Shown here piece by piece: positions 33,613-41,974 of a DNA stretch of 64,000 nt. Every line of letters starts with the position of its first letter. The stretch's first letter is position 1. Origin of the DNA: an uncultured Latescibacterota bacterium (GTDB taxonomy: Bacteria > Latescibacterota > UBA2968 > UBA8231); contig OX638377.1 in the NCBI GenBank assembly GCA_951813615.1, positions 2,666,001 to 2,730,000 of the forward strand, written 5' to 3'. The translations under genes and the position numbers were made by a program. The notes beneath the pieces are model-generated. The model searched no databases and was not told the DNA's origin. It worked only from the letters and a program-made list of their open reading frames with translations.

Positions 33613-34458
33613 TCAATCCCAAAGATCCACCCCCGCCAGCTTCCGCCCTACACTCGTCAACTCAGCCGTCTTTTCTTCGTGGTGCTCGCGTTCCTCGGCG
33701 TAGCGCCCCAGCCCGGACAGCCGTCGCTGCCAAAAGTCCGTGCGCAACCGCCGCGCCTCTTCGCTCTCTCCGGCTGGACTCATGGTGATGTACTGCGCCA
33801 CGCGAGGCGCGGTGCCGCGATTGACGCTCGCGGTGTGCGGCAGGGCCGTGCGCCAGATAACCAAGTCGCCCGCTTCAGCACCGATGCGCTGCGCTCCCAA
33901 GGCCAGCAGATCTTGCTCGCGTGGATTGGCCCCCTCCGGCAGCTCGTCGAGCCACGCCTCTAGGCGATGGTGGAACCCCGGCACGCAGATAAAGGCCCCC
34001 TGCTCGGCTGGCGTGTCGTTTAGATAGAGCACGCCCTGCACGCCAAAAGGCAAGGGACGCTTATCCAAAGACGCGTCCCAGTGCAGATTGTGCTCGGGCG
34101 CATCTTTCGCATCCCAGTGCGGATTGTGCTCGGGCGCGTCTTTGGATAAGGCCGGTGGACTGATGCTGGCCCGGTCGTGGCTGACCCACAGCTTGTCCGT
34201 GCCCCAAATCTGGCTAAAGGCCCGGTGGACCCGAGGGGCCGTGCGATTGTCCCACATGGTCTGGTGGTGGTAAATCTCGACCATGATGCCGCGCCGATCC
34301 TCTGGATACCAAGTCTCGGGATCGTCCGGGTCCATGCCCGTAAACGCCCACACCGCCCGCCCAGTGCGCTCGGCCTGATCGCGGCTGATCACTTGGCGAG
34401 CGACCACGTATCCCTGTTCGGCGAAGAAATCCAGTTCTTCCCTGCTCAAGACATCCAT
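33613..34458 (-). CDS. Phytanoyl-CoA dioxygenase family protein with duplicated metal-binding loop
   Basis: A 281-residue PhyH-type Fe/2-oxoglutarate dioxygenase. ATG 34458 (MDVLSREELDFFAEQGYVV) is chosen; the upstream frame overlaps asd. The Fe-binding HxD motif occurs twice in tandem, as PEHNPHWDA and PEHNLHWDA, from a 36-base duplication (34073-34144). The distal His is in ALPHTASVNRG and the Arg in APRVAQYITM. One loop may be surplus and change the pocket, or the copy nearer the barrel (HWDASLDK) may be the working one. It lies 14 bases after asd, so it is probably transcribed with the threonine-pathway genes. The substrate is unknown. Confidence 0.82.
   Translation of the reverse strand: MDVLSREELDFFAEQGYVVARQVISRDQAERTGRAVWAFTGMDPDDPETWYPEDRRGIMVEIYHHQTMWDNRTAPRVHRAFSQIWGTDKLWVSHDRASISPPALSKDAPEHNPHWDAKDAPEHNLHWDASLDKRPLPFGVQGVLYLNDTPAEQGAFICVPGFHHRLEAWLDELPEGANPREQDLLALGAQRIGAEAGDLVIWRTALPHTASVNRGTAPRVAQYITMSPAGESEEARRLRTDFWQRRLSGLGRYAEEREHHEEKTAELTSVGRKLAGVDLWD
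34073..34144. repeat. 36-bp tandem duplication inside the dioxygenase gene
   Basis: Copies at 34073-34108 and 34109-34144 match at 32 of 36 positions and keep the frame. Both encode KDAPEHNxHWDA-type loops. The divergence shows the duplication is not an assembly artefact. Confidence 0.9.
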
Positions 34459-34472
34459 GGCGTTTCCCCTCG

Positions 34473-35498
34473 TTATAACAATTTGCGCGCGATGAGCTCC
34501 TCGGCGATTTGCACGGCATTTAGGGCCGCGCCCTTGCGCAACTGATCGCCGCTGACCCACAAGTCTAACCCGGTCCCCTCGGGCCGCGAAATGTCCTGAC
34601 GAATGCGCCCAACCAGCACCTCGTCGCAGCCAGAGGCCTCAATCGGCATGGGGAAATAATTCTGCGCGGGATCATTCACGATCCGCACGCCCTCAGCCTG
34701 CGCCAAGATAGCTTCGGCCTCGGCAGCCGGAAAGGGTTCGGCAAACTCCACATTGATCGCCTCGGAATGCGCTCGCAGCACGGGCACGCGAATGGTCGTG
34801 GCCGAAATCTGTAGCGCGTCGTCGTGGAACATCTTGCGAGTCTCGCGCACCATTTTCAGCTCTTCTTCGCAATACCCTTCCGGCCCGACAGCCGAATCGT
34901 GCGAAAATAAGTTAAAGGCAATCGGATGTGGAAATTCAGCCGGCTCGGCCTCCTGCCCGGCGAGCACCTGCTGCGTCTGCGCCTCCAACTCCTGCATGGC
35001 CCGTGCGCCTGCGCCGCTTACGGCCTGATAGGTCGAGACCACAATGCGCTTGACCTGACGCCGCTGATAGAGCGGCCAGACCGCCACATCCATGATGATC
35101 GTCGAACAATTCGGATTGGCGATGATGCCGTTATGCGCCGCCAAATCCTCGGGGTTGATCTCGGGCACCACCAGCGGCACGTCCGGGTCCATGCGATAGG
35201 CCGAGGTGTTATCGACCACCACCGCGCCCGCGGCCACTGCGTGCGGGTTAAACTGCTTGCTCAAACTGCCCCCGGCCGAGGCCAAGACGATATCCACGCC
35301 GGCAAAAGAATCCTCGCCGAGCTCCTGCACCTGAATCGAACTGCCGTTAAAGGGAATGGCGCGCCCAGCCGAGCGGGCCGAGGCCAACAGCCGCAGTTCG
35401 CCGACGGGGAAGTCGCGCTCGGCGAGTATTTCCAACAGCACCTGCCCTACGGCGCCAGTCGCGCCCATAATAGCTACGTTGTAGTCAGTCACCTGCAT
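34473..35498 (-). CDS. asd: Aspartate-semialdehyde dehydrogenase
   Basis: A 341-residue enzyme that reduces aspartyl phosphate to aspartate semialdehyde with NADPH, at the branch to lysine, threonine and methionine. The N-terminal GATGAVGQVLLEIL dinucleotide motif, the catalytic Cys in ANPNCSTI, and VSGAGARAM after it are all typical. The gene overlaps the end of the upstream gene by ten bases. The order hom, proposed homoserine kinase, asd makes a threonine-pathway cluster. The length is normal and the call is secure. Confidence 0.95.
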   Translation of the reverse strand: MQVTDYNVAIMGATGAVGQVLLEILAERDFPVGELRLLASARSAGRAIPFNGSSIQVQELGEDSFAGVDIVLASAGGSLSKQFNPHAVAAGAVVVDNTSAYRMDPDVPLVVPEINPEDLAAHNGIIANPNCSTIIMDVAVWPLYQRRQVKRIVVSTYQAVSGAGARAMQELEAQTQQVLAGQEAEPAEFPHPIAFNLFSHDSAVGPEGYCEEELKMVRETRKMFHDDALQISATTIRVPVLRAHSEAINVEFAEPFPAAEAEAILAQAEGVRIVNDPAQNYFPMPIEASGCDEVLVGRIRQDISRPEGTGLDLWVSGDQLRKGAALNAVQIAEELIARKLL

Positions 35499-36679
35499 TT
35501 CTCCGTGAGATAATCCATTAATACATGTCCGTGTTCTACCTGCATACTACCCCACTCGGCCGCCCGCTCCCCATAGGCTTGCATCGAGTCAGCCACAATC
35601 CCCGTCCCCCACAGCACAAAGGGCACTGGCTCGCGGCTGTGGGTGCGCCGCGCAATCGGCGTGCGGTGATCGGGGGTGAGCAGCACCCGGTGCGGCCCCA
35701 TCGACTCTAGCCCCGCCAAAATCGGGCCGACGACGCGGGCGTCGAAATCCTCGATGGCCTGTACCTTGGCCTGCGGGTCGCCATTGTGCCCAGCTTCGTC
35801 CGGGGCCTCGACGTGGACATAGACAAAATCAGCGTGCTGTAAAGTTTCCAGCGCGTACTCGGCCTTGCCCTCGTAGTTGGTGTCGAGATATCCGGTAATA
35901 CCGGGCACCTCGATGACCTCTAAGCCCGCGCTCTTGCCAATGCCGCGCACCAAGTCAACGGCCGAGATGACGCCGCCCTGCACTCCATAGCGCTCCGACA
36001 AAGGCGTCAACCGTAGCGCGCGCCCAGATCCCCAGAGCCATATCGCGTTGGCCGGCCGCTCCCCGCGAGCCGAGCGGGCTGCATTGACCGGCGCGGCCGC
36101 GAGAATGGGGGCGGCCGCATCCATGAGGGCGCGAATTTTCTCAGCCCCTTCGCCCGCAGGCTCATGCGCGGCCATGGACTCGCCCATGATGTCGTGCGGC
36201 GGATAGGTCTCCACTTCTTCCGGGCCGCAGTCCCACACCAGCAAGTGGCGATAGCCCACCCCGGGATAGAAGCGCAAAGACGGTCCCCCCAACTCGGCCG
36301 CCAAGGCCTCCACCAGCTCAGCCGCTTCTTCGCTGTCAATGTGGCCGGCGCTGTAATCGACCAGCACGTCGCCTTCTCCGTAGATCAGGTTCAGGCGAAA
36401 GGCCACCCCGTCGTCGCCCAAATCGACGCCCATGCTCGCTGCTTCCAACGGCGCGCGCCCCGTGTAGTACACTCGGCTGTCGTAGCCGAAAATTTCAAGG
36501 TTGCCGATGTCGCTGCCCGGATGCCGCTGCGCGGGAATCATCTGCACCAATCCCCCGACTCCCTCGCGGGCCAAGCGATCCATGCAGGGCGTAACGGCCG
36601 CCTCCAACGGCGTCTGCCCGTCTAGCTCGTCGAGCGGATAGTCCGCCGCCCCATCGGGCACCAACACGACGTAGCGCAC
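35489..36679 (-). CDS. ApgM-like phosphoglycerate mutase / proposed homoserine kinase
   Basis: A 396-residue member of the archaeal-type cofactor-independent phosphoglycerate mutase (alkaline phosphatase superfamily). The start is GTG 36679 (VRYVVLVPDGAADYP) with GGAGG nine bases upstream; the longer frame has no site. Metal-binding segments include VPDGAADYP, VHVEAPDEAGHNGD and LTPDHRTPIARRTHS. A bacterial subgroup of this family, encoded beside threonine genes, has been proposed to be a homoserine kinase (TIGR02535-like). The location directly between hom (one-base gap) and asd (overlap) fits that reading, and no thrB is present. Glycolytic mutase activity remains possible. Confidence 0.85.
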   Translation of the reverse strand: MRYVVLVPDGAADYPLDELDGQTPLEAAVTPCMDRLAREGVGGLVQMIPAQRHPGSDIGNLEIFGYDSRVYYTGRAPLEAASMGVDLGDDGVAFRLNLIYGEGDVLVDYSAGHIDSEEAAELVEALAAELGGPSLRFYPGVGYRHLLVWDCGPEEVETYPPHDIMGESMAAHEPAGEGAEKIRALMDAAAPILAAAPVNAARSARGERPANAIWLWGSGRALRLTPLSERYGVQGGVISAVDLVRGIGKSAGLEVIEVPGITGYLDTNYEGKAEYALETLQHADFVYVHVEAPDEAGHNGDPQAKVQAIEDFDARVVGPILAGLESMGPHRVLLTPDHRTPIARRTHSREPVPFVLWGTGIVADSMQAYGERAAEWGSMQVEHGHVLMDYLTEKCR

Positions 36680-36680
36680 G

Positions 36681-38000
36681 CTAGAGATCCTCCATGCGGA
36701 TGAGCTTGACCGCCCCCTGTACCGCATCGAGTGTGGCCACGGCCTGCTGCGCTTGCTGCATCGCGGCTTCGCGCGCCTCGTGGGTGACAATGACCAACGG
36801 CACTGAGCCCCCCTCAAAGTCGCGCTCCTTTTGAATGACCGAGGCAATGCTAATGCGCTCCTCGGCCAAGATGCGCGCGATACCCGCGAGCACCCCGGGC
36901 TGGTCCCGGACTAAGACGCGCATGAAGTAGCGCATCTGCACGTCCTCAATGGGCACGACCGCAACGGCGTCCTCGCCCAAGATCATGTCGCCGATGGAGG
37001 TGCTGGCCCCGGCAGCCTTGCGCTCGACCAACTCGACCATATCCGCCACCACCGCGCTGGCCGTGGGCAGCCGCCCGGCACCGCGACCGGAAAATACTTG
37101 CGGCCCCACTGCAGACCCCTGCACCTGAATGGCGTTGAATTCGTCGTGGATATTGGCCAGCAGCGCGTCTTCCGGCACCATGGCCGGATGTACCCGAGCC
37201 TCGACGCGCCCGTCCTGCTGCTTGGCAATGGCCAGCAGCTTGATTGCATATCCCAGCTCGCGGGCGTATTCAATGTCCCGACTCTCGATCTGCTCGATAC
37301 CTTCGCAAAATACGTCGCGGCCCGTGCCCGTGCAGTGAAAGGCAATGCGGCAGAGAATGGCCAACTTCTGCGCGGCGTCCATGCCGCTCACGTCCATAGT
37401 CGGGTCCGGCTCGGCGTAGCCTTGGTCCTGGGCTTCTTTGAGGACGTCGGCGTAGTCGCCTGCGCCACGGCTCATGCGCGTGAGCATGTAGTTGGTGGTG
37501 CCGTTGAGAATGCCGTACAGGGACTCGACTCGATTGGCGACCAAGCCGTTGCGCAACGAGCGGATGATGGGGATACCGGCTGCGACACTCGCTTCAAACA
37601 TCAAATCCGCCCCATTGGCCAGCGCCAATTCAAAAAGCTCCTCGCCCCGCTCGGCTAGTAGGGCCTTGTTGGCCGTTACCACGTCCTTGCCCTGCCGCAG
37701 CGCCTCGCTTACCCACTCAAAGGCCGGGGGCGCGCCGGTTAGTTCCACCACTAGTTGCACATCCGGGTCGGCGACGACCTCGGCGGCATCCTCAGTCAAC
37801 AGTTCCGGTGCTAAGGCGGGGCTGCGCGGCTTGTCCAAGTCGCGCACGGCCACGCGCCGCAAAGCAAAATCCACGTGTTTGCGCCGCCGCAGCGACGCGG
37901 GTGCATCCTGTAACAGTTCGACCACGCCGCTGCCGACCGTGCCCAAACCGATTAAGCCCACTCCTATTGGCATATCGTTGCCCAATTCCTTGTTTCGCAT
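36681..38000 (-). CDS. hom: Homoserine dehydrogenase
   Basis: A 439-residue bacterial homoserine dehydrogenase with C-terminal ACT domain. The N-terminus has the NAD(P) motif GLIGLGTVGSGVVELL. The centre has VTANKALLAERG and the substrate-site GILNGTTNYML and DPTMDVSGMDAAQKLAIL. The ACT domain (YFMRVLVRDQPGVLAGIARI) gives threonine feedback control in relatives. ATG 38000 is used; ATG 37973 (MPIGVGLIG) is an alternative. It reduces aspartate semialdehyde to homoserine and is followed at one base by the proposed homoserine kinase. TATATTTAAAGG upstream may include its -10 region. Confidence 0.93.
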   Translation of the reverse strand: MRNKELGNDMPIGVGLIGLGTVGSGVVELLQDAPASLRRRKHVDFALRRVAVRDLDKPRSPALAPELLTEDAAEVVADPDVQLVVELTGAPPAFEWVSEALRQGKDVVTANKALLAERGEELFELALANGADLMFEASVAAGIPIIRSLRNGLVANRVESLYGILNGTTNYMLTRMSRGAGDYADVLKEAQDQGYAEPDPTMDVSGMDAAQKLAILCRIAFHCTGTGRDVFCEGIEQIESRDIEYARELGYAIKLLAIAKQQDGRVEARVHPAMVPEDALLANIHDEFNAIQVQGSAVGPQVFSGRGAGRLPTASAVVADMVELVERKAAGASTSIGDMILGEDAVAVVPIEDVQMRYFMRVLVRDQPGVLAGIARILAEERISIASVIQKERDFEGGSVPLVIVTHEAREAAMQQAQQAVATLDAVQGAVKLIRMEDL

Positions 38001-38122
38001 CAAGTTAAAAACCTTTAAATATAGAGCGCGACGCGCTTTTTTGGCAAGGTGGACACCCTAGTGGATAGCCGCGCCGAGAGCGCCTATATTAAGGACACAC
38101 ACGACGACTGGAGCCGACCATT

Positions 38123-38410
38123 ATGGATCTAAAAACTTTCAAATCGAGCCTGCAAGACCAGACCCCACCGGAGACCTCCCAAGCCCTGCAAGCCCTCTGG
38201 TACGATGCCAAGGGCGAATGGGACAAAGCCCACGAGCTAGCCCAGCAAGTACCCGACCCTATCGGAGCTTGGGTCCACGCTTATTTACACCGGGTCGAGG
38301 GCGACGAAAGCAACGCTGGCTATTGGTATCGGCGGGCGCAAAAGCCACACAGCGAGGCGTCGCTGCCCGAAGAATGGGATGAGATCGCCAGCGCCCTGCT
38401 CAGCGACTAA
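38123..38410 (+). CDS. Conserved small hypothetical protein, TPR-like
   Basis: A 95-residue soluble protein that I recognise only as a conserved uncharacterised type. The pattern ALWYDAKGEWDKAHELAQQV, then GAWVHAYLHRVEGD and AGYWYRRAQKP resembles one and a half tetratricopeptide-like helical hairpins. There is no signal peptide. It is a separate plus-strand gene between hom and the flippase, whose 3' end it overlaps by four bases. Confidence 0.65.
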   Translation: MDLKTFKSSLQDQTPPETSQALQALWYDAKGEWDKAHELAQQVPDPIGAWVHAYLHRVEGDESNAGYWYRRAQKPHSEASLPEEWDEIASALLSD

Positions 38411-39912
38411 CGCGTCCGCGTCAATGCCCGCCAAGTGTGGGTCAGCTCTGCCCGGTCTTGTGGGTAGGCCCAAACCAGGGCACCGATCAGCACCACAAAG
38501 CACATCCCTCCTACGGCCACCTGCAAAAAGTCGCCGCCCAAGTCTGCGCTAACCCAACGACAGACCACGGCGGCCGCCCCGGCTCCCGCGCCGATCCGCA
38601 GTAAGCGGCCCCAAGGCATGAGCCGATACCAGCCACAGCGCAAGTGCCAGCCAATGGCCATCAACAAGAAGGCCACTTGCAAGTACGTCACCAGCGTCGT
38701 GGCCACGGCCGGACCGAGGAATGCCCACTCGGGATGCGCCGTTTGCAAATAAGCAACGAGTGCCAAGCTCAAGCCGATATTGCAACACAGATCCCCCACG
38801 CTACCCCACAGCGCCCAGCGGGCCTTGCCCATGCCCACTAGGATCGGATTGTACGCGGCACAGCGCAGTGGCAGCACCAATAGATAAATGCGAAAGACCC
38901 AAGCCGAGCGGTCGTATTCCGGGAAGAGCCAGCCGATCAGCGACCCGGCAAAAGCGAGCAAGAAGGCCGCCAGCGGCAATACCAACAGGGCCAAGCGAGA
39001 GACCGCGCGCTGCCATAGCACCAGTATTTCATCGAGCTGGCCCTCCTGAAAGAACTGGCTGACCTCCGGGATCAACACCGCCGTCACCGCCGACAGCAGC
39101 AGGCTGATCGGTACCTCAATGGCCCCGAAATTGTACTCGGCAAACGCGCCAGCCGCGAAGAAGTGCATTACCACAAAGCGATCGACGTAGCGCGAGAGAC
39201 TGCCCATTGCGTCGTTGAAACCAACCGGGCGCGTATAGCGCATCAACTCGCCTAACCCTTCCCAGCCCCACCAACGCCCGCCCTTCAATGCCAAGCGCAC
39301 CAGTCCGCAGACGGCGAACAAGCGCAACACGCCCAACCCAGAAAACAGCGCCAGCACCTGCGCGGGCGTCCAGCCCAGCCATAGAGCACCTCCCGTACCG
39401 ACGACTAATGAACTGCCCATGGCCAGTTGCAGCCAAGCCAAATAGTGCTCGCGGTCGGCGGCCACCAAGGCCGTTTCGGCCCCACCACCGGCGATCACCG
39501 CAAAGAGATACGGCAAAAACAGCAGCAGGTACGCGGCAATCTGCTCACTATCGCCGCCCTCTTGCACCAACACATCGGCCAACTGCGGCCCCCACAACCA
39601 CAGGCACCCAGCCAACGCCAAACCCGATGTGGCCAAGCACAGCAGCACTTGGCCGACGAGCAGGCGCGGCTCGCTCCGCCGGGGAAAGAAGTAGAGTAAA
39701 CTCGTAGGCAGCCCGAGCAAAAACACCGGGATCAGCGCATTGCCCACCACCCAGACCGCCATAAAAAGTCCGCATTCTTCCGCAGGCCAAGCGCGGGCGA
39801 CCAGCGCATAGATGGCTATGATGCTGGCAGTATTGGCCGCACGCCCAGCGGCCACAATGCCGATCTTGCGAGTCAGCCGACCTCGTCCACCCTGTCGATC
39901 TTGTCCAGCCAT
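38407..39912 (-). CDS. Polysaccharide flippase (PST/Wzx type)
   Basis: A 501-residue membrane protein with about 12-14 hydrophobic segments, typical of the oligosaccharide flippase/MATE-like superfamily. ATG 39912 gives MAGQDRQGGRGRLTRKIGIV. Family features include GLPTSLLYFFPRR after the third helix, VGFNDAMGSLSRYVDRFVV and LIPEVSQFFQEGQLDEI. It would move lipid-linked glycans across the inner membrane. No glycosyltransferases are adjacent, so the polymer is unknown. The divergent Gfo/Idh/MocA gene begins 81 bases away, with its promoter between. Confidence 0.82.
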   Translation of the reverse strand: MAGQDRQGGRGRLTRKIGIVAAGRAANTASIIAIYALVARAWPAEECGLFMAVWVVGNALIPVFLLGLPTSLLYFFPRRSEPRLLVGQVLLCLATSGLALAGCLWLWGPQLADVLVQEGGDSEQIAAYLLLFLPYLFAVIAGGGAETALVAADREHYLAWLQLAMGSSLVVGTGGALWLGWTPAQVLALFSGLGVLRLFAVCGLVRLALKGGRWWGWEGLGELMRYTRPVGFNDAMGSLSRYVDRFVVMHFFAAGAFAEYNFGAIEVPISLLLSAVTAVLIPEVSQFFQEGQLDEILVLWQRAVSRLALLVLPLAAFLLAFAGSLIGWLFPEYDRSAWVFRIYLLVLPLRCAAYNPILVGMGKARWALWGSVGDLCCNIGLSLALVAYLQTAHPEWAFLGPAVATTLVTYLQVAFLLMAIGWHLRCGWYRLMPWGRLLRIGAGAGAAAVVCRWVSADLGGDFLQVAVGGMCFVVLIGALVWAYPQDRAELTHTWRALTRTR

Positions 39913-39922
39913 GGTATTCAGC

Positions 39923-39951
39923 TTGACAGCGGCTGCGCCGCGCTGTATAAC
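39923..39951 (+). promoter_or_regulatory. Sigma70 promoter of the Gfo/Idh/MocA gene at 39994
   Basis: TTGACA (39923-39928), a 17-base spacer, and TATAAC (39946-39951), with AAAGGAGG just before ATG 39994. This is the best -35/-10 match noticed in the window. Confidence 0.8.
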
Positions 39952-39993
39952 ACCTTGCCCATCATTGAATTTTTCTGGTAAAAGGAGGTCGCT

Positions 39994-40956
39994 ATGACGG
40001 TCAGAATCGGCTTTGTCGGCACGGGAGGCATCGCCAACCACCACCTACGCACTCTCGCCCAGCTCGACGAGGCCGAGCTGGTTGCCTTTTGCGACGTAGT
40101 CGAGGAAAAGGCGCTCGCTGCGGCCGGCGAATACGGCGGCAAGGCCTACAGTCACCACGAAGCCCTGTACGACAGCGAGTCCCTAGACGCAGTCTACATC
40201 TGCCTACCGCCTTTTGCCCACGCGCAGCCCGAGCTAGCGGCCATTGAGCGCGGCTTGCCCATTTTCGTCGAAAAACCCGTGGCCACTTCCCTGGGACAAG
40301 CTCGCGCTGTGGAAGCAGCCATCCGCGGCCAGAACCTGATAAGCGCCGTGGGCTATCACTGGCGCTACATGGATACGACCGCCCAAGCAATCGAACTCCT
40401 CGGCGACGAGCCGGTGGGGTTTGCCCTCGGCGCTTGGACCGGCGGCATACCCGGGGTGTCTTGGTGGCGGGTATTGGCCGAGAGCGGCGGCCAGATCGTC
40501 GAACAAACCACGCACATTTTCGACCTGGCTCGCTACCTGCTCGGCGAGGTGGAGAGCGTCCACGCCATGGCGCGCACCGGCCTGATGGAAGACGTCCCCA
40601 ACTACGATGTCCACGACGCTACTGTCACCAATCTCCGCTTCCAAAGCGGCGCAGTGGCCAGCATCACCTCGGCCTGTATGCTATCCGCAGGTGGGCACGT
40701 GGGCTTGGACCTCTACCAGAAAAACCAAGTCCTGCGCATCGCCTCCGGCGCGCTCACCATCGACCGCCCCAGCGGCCAGGAAGTCGTCGAACAGGGCAAC
40801 AATCCAACGCAAGCCGAGGATCGCGCCTTTCTCCAAGCCGTGCAAACCGGCGATCCCACGGGCATCCGCTGCGACTACGCAGAGGCGGTCAAAACCTTAG
40901 CCGTGACGCTCGCGGCGACCCAGTCCGCCATAGAAGAGCGCGGCGTCTCGCTTTAG
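39994..40956 (+). CDS. Gfo/Idh/MocA family oxidoreductase
   Basis: A 320-residue NAD(P)-dependent oxidoreductase with intact signatures. The Rossmann motif is GFVGTGGIANHH and the catalytic-site EKP is in FVEKPVATS. The later GYHWRY and QIVEQTTHIFDLARYLLGEV segments lie in the sugar-binding C-terminal domain. It probably oxidises a sugar or a cyclitol. It differs from the relative at 30594, which has lost EKP. It is preceded by a strong sigma70 promoter and ends one base before the convergent flavoprotein gene. Confidence 0.88.
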   Translation: MTVRIGFVGTGGIANHHLRTLAQLDEAELVAFCDVVEEKALAAAGEYGGKAYSHHEALYDSESLDAVYICLPPFAHAQPELAAIERGLPIFVEKPVATSLGQARAVEAAIRGQNLISAVGYHWRYMDTTAQAIELLGDEPVGFALGAWTGGIPGVSWWRVLAESGGQIVEQTTHIFDLARYLLGEVESVHAMARTGLMEDVPNYDVHDATVTNLRFQSGAVASITSACMLSAGGHVGLDLYQKNQVLRIASGALTIDRPSGQEVVEQGNNPTQAEDRAFLQAVQTGDPTGIRCDYAEAVKTLAVTLAATQSAIEERGVSL

Positions 40957-40957
40957 C

Positions 40958-41509
40958 CTACTCGTCTTCGATCAGATCGAAGTCGTGGATGTCCTCGCCG
41001 GCCTTGGCCGAGAGGATGTCAAGCGCGGCGCAGGCCCCGTCGCCAGCGGAAATAATGGCTTGGATTTTCTTCAGGCGAGTGCTCCAGCCAAGGACGTATA
41101 GCCCTTCGACCGAAGTGCGGCCATTGCGATCGGCCACCAATCCATCGGCTTCTTTGGCCACGCCCAAGCTTTCGGCCAGCGGGTTGCTCGGTCCGGTAAC
41201 CAAGATCAGATATTGAGACTGGTGGCTTTGGCCATCGGCGGTTTCGACGACAAATCCTCCCTCGTCCTTTTCAACGCTGCTGACTTCGACGTCCTGAATC
41301 TCCCCACCAAAGCCGCGCACCTGCTCGCGACCGATCTGCTGGAACTCGGGTCCGGCCATCTTGGGAATGCCCAAATAATTGTACAGCATGGCCTTGTGCA
41401 TGAGGGTCTTGTCTTGGCCAAAGACAGTGACGCTCATGTCGTTTTTGGCGAGAAAGAGCGCGGCGCTCAATCCACCTGGCCCATCTCCGACGACGATAAC
41501 ATCCGGCAT
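40958..41509 (-). CDS. Single-domain thioredoxin reductase-like flavoprotein
   Basis: A 183-residue FAD-binding protein. The N-terminal VVGDGPGGLSAALFLAKN binds ADP, and the C-terminal GLYVLGWSTRLKKIQAIISAGDGACAA-type segment is the family's second FAD motif. It is about 130 residues shorter than thioredoxin reductase, lacking the inserted NADPH domain and any CxxC redox pair. Such trimmed homologues occur in several archaea and bacteria. It may accept electrons from a separate partner. The stop falls one base beyond that of the convergent Gfo/Idh/MocA gene. Confidence 0.8.
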   Translation of the reverse strand: MPDVIVVGDGPGGLSAALFLAKNDMSVTVFGQDKTLMHKAMLYNYLGIPKMAGPEFQQIGREQVRGFGGEIQDVEVSSVEKDEGGFVVETADGQSHQSQYLILVTGPSNPLAESLGVAKEADGLVADRNGRTSVEGLYVLGWSTRLKKIQAIISAGDGACAALDILSAKAGEDIHDFDLIEDE

Positions 41510-41637
41510 TTCTCAGGCTCCTTTGGCTGTTGGTTAGCGCGGGCAAATAAGGCCGCTGGCCCACGCGATGTCAACCTTACCACGCGAGTACTATGCCTTG
41601 AACGGGCACGGGTATTGCTTTTCTAATCTCAGGCGTA

Positions 41638-41665
41638 TTGACACCGCTCCACGCCATCCTGTACC
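41638..41665 (+). promoter_or_regulatory. Possible sigma70 promoter for the small membrane protein
   Basis: TTGACA (41638-41643), then 16 bases, then TGTACC (41660-41665), 25 bases before ATG 41691. The -10 match is weak. No other element is seen between 41510 and 41690. Confidence 0.35.
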
Positions 41666-41690
41666 TTCCAACCCAAGGAGACAGCCTGAT

Positions 41691-41954
41691 ATGACCAATT
41701 CCCCTTTAACCCCCGAAGAGCGTCTAGCCAAGCTCGAAGGCGTGTACAATCACTTGGCCACCAAGGCCGATGTGACCGAACTCAAAGCCGAGTTCAAGAC
41801 TGATATCGCCGAACTCAAAGCCGAGTTGAGCAAGGAATTCACGAGCCAGATAAAGGAAGTTAGAAAGGGTTTGAACCAATTACAGGGGGGGATCGCCGTG
41901 TTGGGCGTTGTGGTGATTTTGCTACAATTGTGGACCAAACTAACCAGCGGCTAA
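41691..41954 (+). CDS. Small coiled-coil membrane protein
   Basis: An 87-residue protein, started at ATG 41691 behind AAGGAGA. A coiled-coil repeat (VTELKAEFKTDIAELKAELS) is followed by a C-terminal hydrophobic helix, GGIAVLGVVVILLQLW. This coil-then-anchor layout is common among DUF1640-like or phage/plasmid small proteins, without a known function. It sits 20 bases from the end of the convergent helicase gene. Confidence 0.6.
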   Translation: MTNSPLTPEERLAKLEGVYNHLATKADVTELKAEFKTDIAELKAELSKEFTSQIKEVRKGLNQLQGGIAVLGVVVILLQLWTKLTSG

Positions 41955-41974
41955 CCAGCCGACCGCCTCTTAAA

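Noticed and set aside
40968..40984. Palindrome CTTCGATCAGATCGAAG near the end of the flavoprotein gene
   Set aside because: It lies inside coding sequence for FDLIE and lacks a T-run, so there is no reason to call it a terminator.
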